Shown here one piece after another: positions 1-8,643 of a stretch of DNA of 64,000 nt (its first letter is position 1; the number at the start of each line of letters is the position of its first letter). The DNA is from DAOUJI01 sp965197415. GTDB lineage: Bacteria; Chloroflexota; Dehalococcoidia; Lucifugimonadales; JAGWBF01. The translations under genes and the position numbers were made by a program. The DNA is taken from NCBI GenBank assembly GCA_965197415.1, contig OZ240207.1, forward strand, positions 496,001 to 560,000. Reading direction: 5' to 3'. The notes beneath the pieces are model-generated. The model searched no databases. It worked only from the letters and a program-made list of their open reading frames with translations, and was not told the origin of the DNA.

Positions 1-1106
1 GGAGCTTCCGTGAGAACGTCTATGGGAAGTTGGGCCGAAATTTCTCCGTCGTCGGTGATCAGTGCACGTCGAGAGGGGGCCGCCCGTCCTATATCAACGC
101 AGGCGATGTCCCATTTGTCGAAAATCTGCTTGATGTGGTCCACGTGCTCCGGGCGGACTGCGAGCAGCATACGTTCCTGGGACTCGGACAGCATCACCTC
201 ATAAGGGTTCATCCCCTCTTCACGCCTATGGACCTGTGAGAGGTCCAACTCTAAGCCGCCCTTGCTCTTGGAGGCTGACTCGATGGACGCGCTGGTCAAT
301 CCTGCGGCCCCCAGGTCCTGCATCCCCTCGAGCATCCCCGATGCGGCAGCCTCAAGGCAGGCCTCGATGAGAACCTTCTCAAGGAACGGGTTTCCGACTT
401 GCACGGTGGGCCGCATCTCCCGCTCGTCCTCGAACGCGCGAGAGGCCAGGCCAGAGGCGCCGTGAATGCCGTCCCGACCGGTGTCGGCCCCGACCAATAG
501 GAGCACGTTTCCCGACTCGCCGGTGGTGGCGGATATGAGCTTGTCCTTCTCCACCAGACCTACACAGAGGGCGTTGACCAGCGGGTTGCCCGAGTATACG
601 GAAGAAAAGTAGATTTCGCCCCCCACGTCAGGCACACCTATGCAGTTCCCGTACCAGGAGATTCCCTCGACGACTCCCTCGAACAGGTAACGGTTGCGCG
701 GGTCGTCAAGGGGGCCGAATCGCAGCGTGTTCATCAGGGCAATGGGCCTGGCGCCCATAGCGAGTATGTCCCGGACTATCCCGCCCACCCCAGTCGCAGC
801 TCCTTGAAGAGGCTCAACGGCCGAGGGATGGTTATGGGACTCGATTTTGAAGACGACGGCCAGACCGTTCCCTATGTCTACGGCTCCCGCGTTCTGCTCG
901 CCCTGCTTGGTCAGAGTCCTGGGGCCAGTGGACGGGAGCAGTCTCAGTAACGGCCGGGAGTGCTTGTAGCCGCAATGCTCGCTCCAAAGGGCGCCGAACA
1001 TCCCCAATTCCAGCGAGTTGGGTTCTCGGTCCAGCTTGTCGACGATAAGCTGGTACTCAGCCTCGGTAAGGGCTATCTCGTCCAGCGTTTCTTTCGATAC
1101 AGGCAT
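1..1106 (-). CDS. purL: Phosphoribosylformylglycinamidine synthase subunit PurL (N-terminal part, runs off the left edge)
   Basis: Large catalytic subunit of FGAM synthase, fourth step of purine synthesis (FGAR plus glutamine-derived ammonia and ATP gives FGAM), cytoplasmic. About 368 N-terminal residues are in the window and the C-terminal half lies beyond position 1. The protein starts MPVSKETLDEIALTEAEY. It carries the PurL signature MFGALWSEHCGYKHS near residue 40, the ATP/substrate stretch KIESHNHPSAVEP, and GAATGVGGIVRDI, typical of the small-type PurL that works with PurQ and PurS. ATG 1106 lies 22 bases after the purQ stop, so the two are co-transcribed. No convincing Shine-Dalgarno site precedes it, so translation may be coupled. 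Family assignment is secure. Confidence 0.97.
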   Translation of the reverse strand, partial: MPVSKETLDEIALTEAEYQLIVDKLDREPNSLELGMFGALWSEHCGYKHSRPLLRLLPSTGPRTLTKQGEQNAGAVDIGNGLAVVFKIESHNHPSAVEPLQGAATGVGGIVRDILAMGARPIALMNTLRFGPLDDPRNRYLFEGVVEGISWYGNCIGVPDVGGEIYFSSVYSGNPLVNALCVGLVEKDKLISATTGESGNVLLLVGADTGRDGIHGASGLASRAFEDEREMRPTVQVGNPFLEKVLIEACLEAAASGMLEGMQDLGAAGLTSASIESASKSKGGLELDLSQVHRREEGMNPYEVMLSESQERMLLAVRPEHVDHIKQIFDKWDIACVDIGRAAPSRRALITDDGEISAQLPIDVLTEA

Positions 1107-1128
1107 GATTTCTGAGTGGAACGCCCCG

Positions 1129-1836
1129 TCAGCCCGCCGCAACCGGCTTTGGAGAGGCCAGCGCCTCGAATATGGCCCGGCCGTCGGTGCCCCCCATGAT
1201 TTCTTCGCAGCACCTCTCCGGGTGGGGCATCATCCCCAGCACGTTGCCTCCGGCGTTGACGATTCCCGCTATGTTGTTGGCGGAGCCGTTGGGGTTGGCG
1301 TCGGGAGAGGGGTCTCCTTCAGGAGTGCAGTAGCGGAACACCACCCTCCCGTCACTCTCAAGCTGTCTTAGGTCGTCCGGGTCGGCGTAATAGGCCCCTT
1401 CTCCGTGGGATATGGGAATACGCACGATCTGGCCTGATGTCAGAGCTTGCGAGAACGGGGTCTCCGTGTTTTCTACGCGGAGGTTGGTCCACTGGCACCG
1501 GTACTGGAGGTGATGGTTGCGGACCAACGCTCCTGGCAGCAGCCCCGATTCACAGAGAATTTGGAAGCCGTTGCATATTCCAATCACCGGCCCGCCATTG
1601 GCCGCGTAGGCGGCAACTTCGTTCATTATAGGGGAGAGCTTGGCCATTGCCCCTGGGCGCAGGTAATCCCCGTAGGAGAACCCGCCCGGAAGAATGAGAC
1701 AGTCGTAGACACCTTTCAGTGTAGGAGTGTCTCGATGCCAAAGGTAGTCGGCGGAATGGCCGAGAACGTCGACAACGGCGTAGTGACAGTCGGAGTCGCT
1801 CCAAGTGCCTGGGAAGACGACGATGCCGAAGCGCAT
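1129..1836 (-). CDS. purQ: FGAM synthase glutaminase subunit PurQ
   Basis: Glutamine amidotransferase subunit that makes ammonia for PurL. The 235-residue length is normal. Visible are the start MRFGIVVFPGTWSDSD, the oxyanion strand LILPGGFSYGDYLRPG, the nucleophile elbow GICNGFQIL (catalytic Cys near residue 88) and MMPHPER, which holds the catalytic His. The start follows an AGAGGAG motif set unusually close to the ATG. It sits 62 bases downstream of rpsU and 22 bases upstream of purL. The small subunit PurS, usually just upstream of purQ, is not here; rpsU occupies that place, so purS must be elsewhere if present. Confidence 0.97.
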   Translation of the reverse strand: MRFGIVVFPGTWSDSDCHYAVVDVLGHSADYLWHRDTPTLKGVYDCLILPGGFSYGDYLRPGAMAKLSPIMNEVAAYAANGGPVIGICNGFQILCESGLLPGALVRNHHLQYRCQWTNLRVENTETPFSQALTSGQIVRIPISHGEGAYYADPDDLRQLESDGRVVFRYCTPEGDPSPDANPNGSANNIAGIVNAGGNVLGMMPHPERCCEEIMGGTDGRAIFEALASPKPVAAG

Positions 1837-1872
1837 TCTCCTCTTGGAGAACCCCCACCCCTCTAAACTAAG

Positions 1873-1893
1873 AGCCGGCCCCCCGGGCCGGCT
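1873..1893 (-). terminator. GC-rich hairpin between rpsU and purQ
   Basis: A perfect inverted repeat, AGCCGGCC against GGCCGGCT, starts a few bases after the rpsU stop. On the minus strand it is followed by a weak T-rich run (CTTAGTTTAG). It could be a partial terminator that sets rpsU expression above purQ/purL, or an mRNA-stabilising hairpin. The poor T tract argues against full termination. Confidence 0.5.
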
Positions 1894-1898
1894 ATGGG

Positions 1899-2081
1899 CT
1901 AGCTGTTGCGGCGGCTTTTACGCCGCTTGGCGGCTTCCTTCTTCTTCCGCCGTACACTGGGCGGCTCGAAGTGCTGCCTGCGCCTTATCTCTGAGAGGAT
2001 TCCGTCCTGCTGGACCCTCTTGTTAAACCGCCTGAGAAGACTGTCGAACGTCTCCCCGTCTATGGCCCTGACCTCGGACAA
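1899..2081 (-). CDS. rpsU: 30S ribosomal protein bS21
   Basis: Small basic ribosomal protein of the 30S subunit (60 residues). The core SLLRRFNKRVQQDGILSEI followed by RRRQHFEPPSVRRKKKEAAKRRK is the classical S21 pattern with its Arg/Lys-rich tail. The start is TTG 2081: there is no in-frame ATG or GTG after the upstream stop, and AGGAGG lies five bases before this TTG. A consensus promoter sits about 35 bases upstream. It is the first gene of an rpsU-purQ-purL unit, an unusual partnership for S21. Confidence 0.95.
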   Translation of the reverse strand: MSEVRAIDGETFDSLLRRFNKRVQQDGILSEIRRRQHFEPPSVRRKKKEAAKRRKSRRNS

Positions 2082-2114
2082 ACCGTCCTCCTGAACCTTG
2101 GCTACAACACACCC

Positions 2115-2143
2115 ATTTTAGGTCGTCCTACCTTGAGTGTCAA
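2115..2143 (-). promoter_or_regulatory. Sigma-70 promoter of rpsU-purQ-purL
   Basis: On the minus strand, -35 TTGACA (2143-2138) and -10 TAAAAT (2120-2115) are separated by exactly 17 bases. This places the transcription start near 2108, with a leader of about 26 nt holding AGGAGG before the TTG start. Confidence 0.8.
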
Positions 2144-2167
2144 CTAGAACGGAGGACGCATAAAAGC

Positions 2168-2860
2168 TTATGCCGCGCCTGATTCCTTCAAGTTGAACCG
2201 GTATCCTACATTCCAGATGGTTTCGATAAAGGAGTGGTTGGCGTTCTCTATTTTAGACCTGAGCCTCCGTACGTGGACGTCGACCGTGCGGGTGCCTCCG
2301 AAATAGTCGTATCCCCACACTTGGCTGAGAAGGTTCTCACGGGAGTATACCTTGCCCGGATTGGACGCCAGCAAGACGAGCATCTGGTACTCTTTGTAGG
2401 TGAGGAGCACCTTTTTCCCCTCAAGGCTCACCTCGTACCGCTCGAAGTCGATGTGAAGGTCGCCGACTTTCAAGACTTCTCTGCCCTGGGGGCCGCGGTT
2501 CTTGAAGATGACCTGCCCGAGCCTTGCCTTCAGCTCCCCGCTGGGGAAAGGGTGGACAATCAGGTCATCCGGATTTATTGAGGGGTCGTATTGACCCAAC
2601 CGCGTCGCGGTCAGCACAGTAATCACCGGAAGACTCATTTCGCGACAGGAGTCTGTTGCAGTCTTCACCAGTCCGGCCTCGACGGTTTCCATGTCCATGA
2701 GGACAGCGTCGGGTTTGTTGGACAGAGTGCCGTTGAGGACCGGGCCGTCTACAACGGGGTCTTGCAGCTCATAGCTGACGTCTTCGTCGCCAAGAGCGCT
2801 CAACAACGAGGCAGACTCGGAGGTCTGGTTGGTGAACACAACTACGTGGTACGAGGCCAT
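2168..2860 (-). CDS. OmpR/PhoB-type response regulator with a degenerate receiver domain
   Basis: Transcription factor of 230 residues. Residues 1-120 are receiver-like and about 128-225 form a winged helix of the OmpR/PhoB class (TYKEYQMLVLLASNPGKVYSRENLL, then GTRTVDVHVRRLRSKIE and IWNVGYRF). Asp56 is present (AVLMDME). The acidic pair normally at the end of the first strand is replaced by FTNQT, and the conserved Lys before the last helix is absent (VHPFPSGEL). Such regulators, like actinobacterial GlnR, usually work without phosphorylation. No histidine kinase lies nearby. An extended -10 promoter sits about 45 bases upstream. The target is unknown. Confidence 0.9.
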   Translation of the reverse strand: MASYHVVVFTNQTSESASLLSALGDEDVSYELQDPVVDGPVLNGTLSNKPDAVLMDMETVEAGLVKTATDSCREMSLPVITVLTATRLGQYDPSINPDDLIVHPFPSGELKARLGQVIFKNRGPQGREVLKVGDLHIDFERYEVSLEGKKVLLTYKEYQMLVLLASNPGKVYSRENLLSQVWGYDYFGGTRTVDVHVRRLRSKIENANHSFIETIWNVGYRFNLKESGAA

Positions 2861-2902
2861 GTTGACAAGTGTGCGAAGACTTTTCTCGACTGATTAGCGG
2901 CT

Positions 2903-2911
2903 AGTATAACA
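2903..2911 (-). promoter_or_regulatory. Extended -10 promoter for the response regulator gene
   Basis: The minus strand reads TGTTATACT, an extended -10 (TG, one base, TATACT), with no good -35. The predicted start of transcription is about 35-40 bases before the ATG at 2860. Confidence 0.55.
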
Positions 2912-2985
2912 GAAGCCAGACGGAGTTTTCATACGGCTGTGTCAATAAGCCAGCGGGAAATTCAGGACAGAGCGGAGGGCCAGCA

Positions 2986-3888
2986 TCAGGAGGAAGAGCG
3001 TCGGAGTTCTGTCCTAGAACGCTTCTCCAGCGGCAACGCCAGGCAGGACACGTCCAAGTCCAGCAACCCTCGCTCTTCCGCTTCAAGGATTATCTCCATC
3101 GTCCGTTCAGCCAGGGGCATGGCGGAGCCTGACTGTTTGGCGCCCTCCAAGGCAAAGGCCAGGTCTTTGTATATCAGTCGCAGCGGCGCCCTGGCGTTTT
3201 CGAAGTCCCGGTCCAGCATGGAGGGCCCGTTGCGTTCCAGCATGAAACTGGCTCCCCAGCTGGTGGAAAGTATGTCGATCAGCAGGTCTGGGTCCGCTCC
3301 CTGGGCGACCCCGGCCAAAAGGGCCTCGGCGGCGGCCAGTGAATGCACTGCCACAAGGTGCTGGTTTACCAACTTCACCGTGCTTCCGGCCCCGATGGGT
3401 CCGACTCGTCGGACATTGCCGCCCATCGCTTGGAATACGGGCAGTGCTGTTTCAAACGCCTCGTTGTCTCCTCCGGCCATTATCGTTAGGGTCCCTTCGG
3501 CGGCCCGCTCCACTCCGCCACTAATTGGAGCGTCCATGAACGCGGCGCCCTTCTGCCCTGCCGCCTCGCCGATTCTCTTGGAAATCTGGGACGATACGGT
3601 GCTGTGGTCAACGAGCACCTGTCCCCGGCGGGCCGACTCTACCACGCCGTCCTCTCCCAGGAACACCGCTTCGACGGTCGGGCCGTCAGGCAGACAAGCA
3701 AGGACTATGTCCGACGCCTCCACGACTTCCTTGACCGAGGAGGCGGGATTAGCCCCTTCCTGTGCCAGCATGTCAACCTTGCCCCGGCTGCGGTTGTGGA
3801 CGGTCAGCGGAAACCCGTTGGCCAGCAAACGGCGGCACATGGGCAGCCCCATCTTCCCCAATCCTATGAAACCTACTCGCGTGTTCAT
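2986..3888 (-). CDS. NAD(P)-dependent beta-hydroxyacid dehydrogenase (3-hydroxyisobutyrate dehydrogenase family)
   Basis: Oxidoreductase of 300 residues in the HIBADH/tartronate-semialdehyde/glyoxylate reductase family. The N-terminal Rossmann motif is VGFIGLGKMGLPM, the substrate loop is DAPISGG, and GAGSTVKLVNQ carries the catalytic Lys. The substrate cannot be told from sequence alone. It is the last gene of the unit starting with nicotinate phosphoribosyltransferase (7157) and the fused ETF, 45 bases after the ETF stop. The context suggests oxidation of a short hydroxyacid linked to NAD supply and ETF electron transfer; that link is inference. Confidence 0.9.
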   Translation of the reverse strand: MNTRVGFIGLGKMGLPMCRRLLANGFPLTVHNRSRGKVDMLAQEGANPASSVKEVVEASDIVLACLPDGPTVEAVFLGEDGVVESARRGQVLVDHSTVSSQISKRIGEAAGQKGAAFMDAPISGGVERAAEGTLTIMAGGDNEAFETALPVFQAMGGNVRRVGPIGAGSTVKLVNQHLVAVHSLAAAEALLAGVAQGADPDLLIDILSTSWGASFMLERNGPSMLDRDFENARAPLRLIYKDLAFALEGAKQSGSAMPLAERTMEIILEAEERGLLDLDVSCLALPLEKRSRTELRRSSS

Positions 3889-3933
3889 CGGTCCACCTCG
3901 AACCGGGCCCGTTGCCGAGCCGGAATGAATCGA

Positions 3934-5772
3934 CTATTTCAGAAAGTCGCCCAGGACAGGCTTTATAGCTTCCATCAGTGCGGGCAGAGCCTCTTCCCAG
4001 TCCCCCACTATCGAATAGTCGGCGGCGTTGAACATGGGAGTCCGCCGCGGATTGGGATTGTTGTTGATGGCCAGAATAGTCCCGGCCCTTTGTATGCCCA
4101 CGGTGTGGTTGAAGTCCCCACGCACGCCCACGGCTATATACAAGTCCGGAGCTATGGCCCTGCCCGTCAGCCCCACCTGGAGTTGCCTGGGAAGCCAGCC
4201 TTCGTCGGCTACGGACCGCGTTGCGGCCAAAGAGGCGCCTATCGACTCAGCAAGCGCGCGGACGGTCGGCACATTTTCCGCGTCGCCGACTCCCATACCA
4301 ACGCCTAGCACAATGCGGGCCGATTCCAACTCCAGACCCTGGGCGTCTTCTTCCACGTGGTCATGCAGCAGCGTTATGTCCGGTCCGTCGTGTTGACGTA
4401 CAGCCAGAGTTTCGGTCTGTATGGCTGCGTCCTCTTCCGGTTCGATGGGAGTCATCAGCCCGGGACGCATTGTGGCCATGTAGGGCAATGTCTTGGAGAG
4501 AATAGGAGCTATGACGTTGCCGCCCAGGGCCGGTTTCAGCTGCACCAGCCGCCCTTCGGAGTCCACCTCCAGGTCCACCGCATCTCCTGTTAGCCCTAGG
4601 CCCAGCCTAGCTGCCACCCGTGAGGACAGGTCACGACCGTCGGGTGTGGAGTTGAACAGCACGGCGTAGGGTGTTCGTTCAGCGATAGCCGAGGCCAGGG
4701 TGTTCGTGGCCGTCAGCCCGGCTGGATGACCGGCGATAGGACCGCTGGACAGGACACGGTCCGCCCCGTACGCTGCCAGGTGCCTTACTTCCTCCTCGGA
4801 TACAGCGTCCAGCATGACGGCAACCACCTCAGATTGCGTCTGCTCGGCCACGTCTCGCGCCTTCCCCAAGACTTCCAAGGAGGCCCGACGGATTCCCTGC
4901 CCCGAACGTTCGACCACAACCCATATTGGCTTGTCGCCCGACCCGGCGTACCGAGTATGGCGCCCACGCTCCTCAGGAGACCTGGCGGGAGTTCCGCGGC
5001 CCTTGAGGGACTCGGCTATCTTAGATGCTGCGGCTGCGGGTTCCTCATCGAACACAATGCCCAAGCGTTGAGGCTCCATGAGCCTGATTTCCGACACCCA
5101 GGTAGGGGAGCCGTTGGAGCCGAAAATGTCCAGGTCGTCGGAAAGTTGGCCTGCCGTCACCTCTTCGATGGCCGGGTCGTCTTGAGCGGCCTGCATAGCT
5201 TCCCGCCGAGGGAAACGTTCGGGCATGATGCCCTCGGTCACCGTGACAAGCGCCGGAAGGGGACAGCTGATGACCTGGTGACCTTCATCCGTCTCCCGTT
5301 CCACCGTGATTGTGTTCTCGGCAGGCGAATAGTCCAGCTTGCGTACGTTGGACACGTGGGGAATCCCCATAAGCTCCGCCGTCTCAGGACCCACCTGGCC
5401 GGTCTCGGCGTCTGTGCTGTGGCGTCCGCATATAACAAGGTCGAAGGCCTCTCGGTGCAACGCCAGCGACAGGCACCGTGCCGTAGCCAACGTGTCTGAC
5501 CCGGCCAGCGCCCTGTCCGAAATGTGGACGCTCCTGTTCGCTCCCATGGCTCGGCACTGTATCAAGGAGTCCCTGGCGGCTGGCGGGCCCATGGTGACTG
5601 CCACCGCCTCCCCGCCATGTTCCTGCACCAGTTCGACGGCCTTGTCCACGCCCAGCAGGTCGTAGGAGTTGACCTCCGAGGGCACACCTTCCCTGACGAT
5701 TGTCTTGGTCTCGTAGTCGAATTGTATCCGCGACACCACCGGTACATGCTTTATGCAAACGGCTATCTTCAT
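3934..5772 (-). CDS. Fused electron transfer flavoprotein, beta plus alpha subunits in one chain
   Basis: Single 612-residue protein. Residues 1-260 are EtfB (MKIAVCIKHVPV, SEVNSYDLLGVDKAVEL, VICGRHSTDAETGQVGP, then the recognition-loop region ending FPRR). After a short charged linker, residues about 282-612 are EtfA, with VVSARL-like segment SRVAARLGLGLTGDAVDL and the C-terminal FAD fold PDLYIAVGVRGDFNHTVG followed by NPNPRRTPMFNAADYSIVGD. ETFs carry electrons from acyl-CoA and other flavin dehydrogenases to the quinone pool via ETF-quinone oxidoreductase; none is seen here. Usually etfB and etfA are separate genes. The start overlaps the upstream gene's stop by 4 bases, so translation is probably coupled. 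Confidence 0.92.
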   Translation of the reverse strand: MKIAVCIKHVPVVSRIQFDYETKTIVREGVPSEVNSYDLLGVDKAVELVQEHGGEAVAVTMGPPAARDSLIQCRAMGANRSVHISDRALAGSDTLATARCLSLALHREAFDLVICGRHSTDAETGQVGPETAELMGIPHVSNVRKLDYSPAENTITVERETDEGHQVISCPLPALVTVTEGIMPERFPRREAMQAAQDDPAIEEVTAGQLSDDLDIFGSNGSPTWVSEIRLMEPQRLGIVFDEEPAAAASKIAESLKGRGTPARSPEERGRHTRYAGSGDKPIWVVVERSGQGIRRASLEVLGKARDVAEQTQSEVVAVMLDAVSEEEVRHLAAYGADRVLSSGPIAGHPAGLTATNTLASAIAERTPYAVLFNSTPDGRDLSSRVAARLGLGLTGDAVDLEVDSEGRLVQLKPALGGNVIAPILSKTLPYMATMRPGLMTPIEPEEDAAIQTETLAVRQHDGPDITLLHDHVEEDAQGLELESARIVLGVGMGVGDAENVPTVRALAESIGASLAATRSVADEGWLPRQLQVGLTGRAIAPDLYIAVGVRGDFNHTVGIQRAGTILAINNNPNPRRTPMFNAADYSIVGDWEEALPALMEAIKPVLGDFLK

Positions 5773-7157
5773 CTACGCTCCAGGCTGGCGCTGATTTTGC
5801 CTTCGACTTCCCTGGCGAACAAGTCTTGGTCCATCTGGTCTGAGAGTTTCTTGAGCCGGGCCCCGACGCTTACGGGATAGTGGGGAGGGTCTTTCAAAGC
5901 CTTGTATTTCGCTGGCAGGTTTCCGATGTCTTCTCTAAACCTGTCCCTTATCCGTTCCAGAGAGTCGGGAGGGGCAATTGGCTTCCCGTCTTCCATGACT
6001 TTGGACAGCAGAGGCTCGCCCGCAGATGCTTCATTCCTTCCGGTCAGGACGTCCCCCTGAAAGCTTCCGTCGGCGTTCCTGACCCGGAAGACCTGCTTCG
6101 GACCCGGCAGGTAGGACTTGCCTGGGCTTAGTTTCTTGATGGGCCGGCCGTCGCATTCCACCAGCTTGTACACCAGGTCGGTGGAAGGGGCATCCTCGGA
6201 CACTCCAAGCCTCGTGCCGACGCCAAAAGCGTCAATTGGGGCTCCCTCCGACAGGATGTCGGCGATGGAATATTCGTCCAGACCCCCGCTGGCGAATATC
6301 TCCACGTAGTCGAGACTGTTTGCGTCCAAGATGCCTCGCACCTGCCTGCTCAACTCGACGTAGTCTCCGCTGTCCAGCCGCACCGCCCGCAGCGTGTAGC
6401 CATGTTCTTCCAGTTCCTTGCCCACCTGTGCGGCCTTCCGAGCTCCGGCTATGGTGTCGTAGGTGTCTATAAGCAGCGTTGTGTTGTCGGGGTGGCTCCG
6501 GGCGTACGCGCGGAACGCTTCCAACTCGTCTGTCTGGCTGGTTACAAATGCGTGGGACATGGTTCCGCTGACAGGTATGCCGTACTCGCGGCCCGCCACC
6601 AGGTTGCTCGTGCTAGAGAAGCCCACCATATAGCTAGACCGAGCTGCGTTCATGCTTGCGTCCAGCCCTTGGGCACGACGCATCGAGAAGTCCGACAACG
6701 ACCGCTCGCCAGCCGCAGTGACGCACCGGGCAGCTTTGGTGGCGACGGCGGTCTGGTAGTTCACCCGGTTGATCACGTAGGTCTCGACAATCTGGGCGGG
6801 GATGATTGGCCCCGTGACTTCCATGACCGGTTCGTCGCAAAAGAAGATCCGGCCTTCCGGGATTGCCCAGACCTCCCCCGTGAAACCCAGTTGCGAGAGA
6901 TGCTCCAGGAAGGGCGGGCTGAACCTGCCGGTTGAGTCGAGATAGTCTATCGCCCCATCGGAGACGCTCCAGCCGGCAAGGAACTCCAACACGTCTTCCA
7001 AACCCGCCGACACGAGATACCCGCGATTGTGGGGATAGGCTCGGATGAACAGGCTGAAGGTGGCAGGAACGAACATTCCCAGGTCGAAATAGGCCTGGGC
7101 TACGGTGAACTGGTAGAGGTCGGCCAGGAGGCCGCCTTCATTGGACCTGTCAGGCAA
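5769..7157 (-). CDS. pncB: Nicotinate phosphoribosyltransferase
   Basis: Makes nicotinate mononucleotide from nicotinate and PRPP (NAD salvage). The 462-residue length is typical. Motifs are LLADLYQFTVAQAYF at the N-terminus, FSMRRAQGLDAS, VSGTMSHAFV with the probable phospho-acceptor His202, the ribose-phosphate strand LRAVRLDSGDYVELS, and IFASGGLDEYSI. It is the first gene of a three-gene unit with the fused ETF (4-base overlap) and the hydroxyacid dehydrogenase. A consensus promoter lies about 70 bases upstream. Related phosphoribosyltransferases differ in substrate, but these motifs fit the nicotinate enzyme. Confidence 0.94.
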   Translation of the reverse strand: MPDRSNEGGLLADLYQFTVAQAYFDLGMFVPATFSLFIRAYPHNRGYLVSAGLEDVLEFLAGWSVSDGAIDYLDSTGRFSPPFLEHLSQLGFTGEVWAIPEGRIFFCDEPVMEVTGPIIPAQIVETYVINRVNYQTAVATKAARCVTAAGERSLSDFSMRRAQGLDASMNAARSSYMVGFSSTSNLVAGREYGIPVSGTMSHAFVTSQTDELEAFRAYARSHPDNTTLLIDTYDTIAGARKAAQVGKELEEHGYTLRAVRLDSGDYVELSRQVRGILDANSLDYVEIFASGGLDEYSIADILSEGAPIDAFGVGTRLGVSEDAPSTDLVYKLVECDGRPIKKLSPGKSYLPGPKQVFRVRNADGSFQGDVLTGRNEASAGEPLLSKVMEDGKPIAPPDSLERIRDRFREDIGNLPAKYKALKDPPHYPVSVGARLKKLSDQMDQDLFAREVEGKISASLERR

Positions 7158-7227
7158 GCTCCCCCCGTGTGTGCCCGTGTACGGCGAACCGGATTCGCCG
7201 AGGGTGCAACCATCTCACGTCGAGTCC

Positions 7228-7256
7228 ATTATGTGAGGGGTCTATGGCAGTGTCAA
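7228..7256 (-). promoter_or_regulatory. Sigma-70 promoter of the pncB-ETF-dehydrogenase unit
   Basis: On the minus strand, TTGACA (7256-7251) and CATAAT (7233-7228) are 17 bases apart, within the 155-base gap between the CBS-domain gene and pncB. The rest of that gap shows no further feature. Confidence 0.75.
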
Positions 7257-7312
7257 CATGACTTGCCGGGAATCCCTGAGCGAGCGGAGCAAAGTTATCA
7301 CGTGGGCTCCGG

Positions 7313-8596
7313 TCAGCGCTTATTAGTTGGCTCCGCCGCAGTCTCCTTAACCCGGTGTATCCTAACTGTCTCAATCTTCAGGTTGCGCATCTCGGTGATT
7401 TCCACACGCAGATCGTTGAAGTAGAATTCCTCGCCCTGTTCGGGTATGTGCCCCAAGCGGTCTAAGGCGAATCCGGCGACGGTTAGGTAGCTCCCCTCCG
7501 GCAGCCCCAACCCCAGGCCCTCGTTGGCTTCCTGTATGGCCATGCCCGCGTCCACTTCGTACAGGTCGTCACCCACTGCGGCGAACTCTTCGGTGGCCGG
7601 CTTGCCCTCTTCGCCAACGCGGCCCACTATCACCTCTATCAACTGTTTCAGGGTGACCAAGCCTGCGACTCCCCCGAACTGGTCCACTACGATGGCCATT
7701 TGCTGGCCGGTGTCCCGGAGTTCCGAGAACAGTTCCGCCACAGGTTTAGTCTCTGGGACGAAGATGGCGGAGCGCATCACCTCAGTTACGCTGGCCTGGG
7801 GGCCGAGTCCCGTATCGGCCATTGTCTTGAGCAGGTCCTTCACCGACACGATGCCCACGATGTTCTCGAAATTGCCGTGATACACCGGAAATCGGGTGTG
7901 AGTTTGCGCCGAATAGGTCTTCAGGAAGTCCTGCAAGGTCGCGCCCTGCGCGACCCAGACTATCTCCGGGCGGGGAGTCATAATTTCCTGCACCTGGCTG
8001 TCTCCGAAGTGGAAGACCTTCTCAAGCAACTCAGCCTCGGCGGGTTCGAATGTTCCTTGTTCCTCCCCGATGTCTATGAGGGTCCTGACCTCCGCCTCCG
8101 TAATCAAATAGCCGCCCCTGGCGCCCCTGCCGCCTGTGATCGCGTTTATGGTCTCGGTGAGCCGGTACAAGACTTCTACGAAAGGCAGGAACAGGTACCC
8201 CACCCATGTCAGGGGAGTGGCGTAGATGAATGCCAGCCTTTCCGAGTTCCGCACCGCCATCGTCTTGGGTATCACCTCTCCCAATAGAAGCAACGCCAAG
8301 GTTCCCACTGCTGTGGCCACTATCACTCCAGTGCCCTGACCCAGCCAGGACACCACGACCACTGTCACCAGTGACGTGAATGCCACATTCACTAGATTGT
8401 TTCCCAGCAGCACAGTGGACAGCATACGCTCTGGCCTATTGATCATCCGCGACACCGCAGCGGCCCCTGGCCTGCCCGTGCTCACCAGGTGGGCTATGCG
8501 GGTCTTTTGCAGCGACAGGTAAGCCGACTCCGCGCTGGAAAAGAAGGCCGACAGCAGCAGGAAAATCAGGATTAACGCAAGCTCTATACCGGACAT
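7313..8596 (-). CDS. CNNM/CorC-type membrane protein with CBS pair (hemolysin C family)
   Basis: Integral membrane protein of 427 residues. Residues 1-190 form the DUF21 (CNNM) domain, with an N-terminal membrane helix, the motif FFSSAESAYLSLQKTRIAHL and two to three further hydrophobic segments. A CBS pair (about 205-330: VQEIMTPRPEIVWV, FPVYHGNFENIVGIVSVKDLL, VTEVMRSAIFVPETKPVAELF) and a C-terminal CorC_HlyC domain (345-420, ending ITEMRNLKIETVRI) follow. Family members are linked to Mg2+/Co2+ efflux; the old name hemolysin is misleading. The 5' region carries a strong hairpin (8644-8688). It diverges from the metallo-hydrolase gene. Confidence 0.93.
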   Translation of the reverse strand: MSGIELALILIFLLLSAFFSSAESAYLSLQKTRIAHLVSTGRPGAAAVSRMINRPERMLSTVLLGNNLVNVAFTSLVTVVVVSWLGQGTGVIVATAVGTLALLLLGEVIPKTMAVRNSERLAFIYATPLTWVGYLFLPFVEVLYRLTETINAITGGRGARGGYLITEAEVRTLIDIGEEQGTFEPAEAELLEKVFHFGDSQVQEIMTPRPEIVWVAQGATLQDFLKTYSAQTHTRFPVYHGNFENIVGIVSVKDLLKTMADTGLGPQASVTEVMRSAIFVPETKPVAELFSELRDTGQQMAIVVDQFGGVAGLVTLKQLIEVIVGRVGEEGKPATEEFAAVGDDLYEVDAGMAIQEANEGLGLGLPEGSYLTVAGFALDRLGHIPEQGEEFYFNDLRVEITEMRNLKIETVRIHRVKETAAEPTNKR

Positions 8597-8643
8597 CAGC
8601 GGCTCCGATTCATCTTTATGGTCGTGTCTCCGACAATAAACAA

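Noticed and set aside
2082..2167. Purine riboswitch before rpsU-purQ-purL
   Set aside because: The predicted transcript start leaves a leader of only about 26 nt, too short for an aptamer.
2939..3928. Long antisense frame opposite the hydroxyacid dehydrogenase
   Set aside because: Ser/Arg-rich translation with no domain, mirror of a conserved gene.
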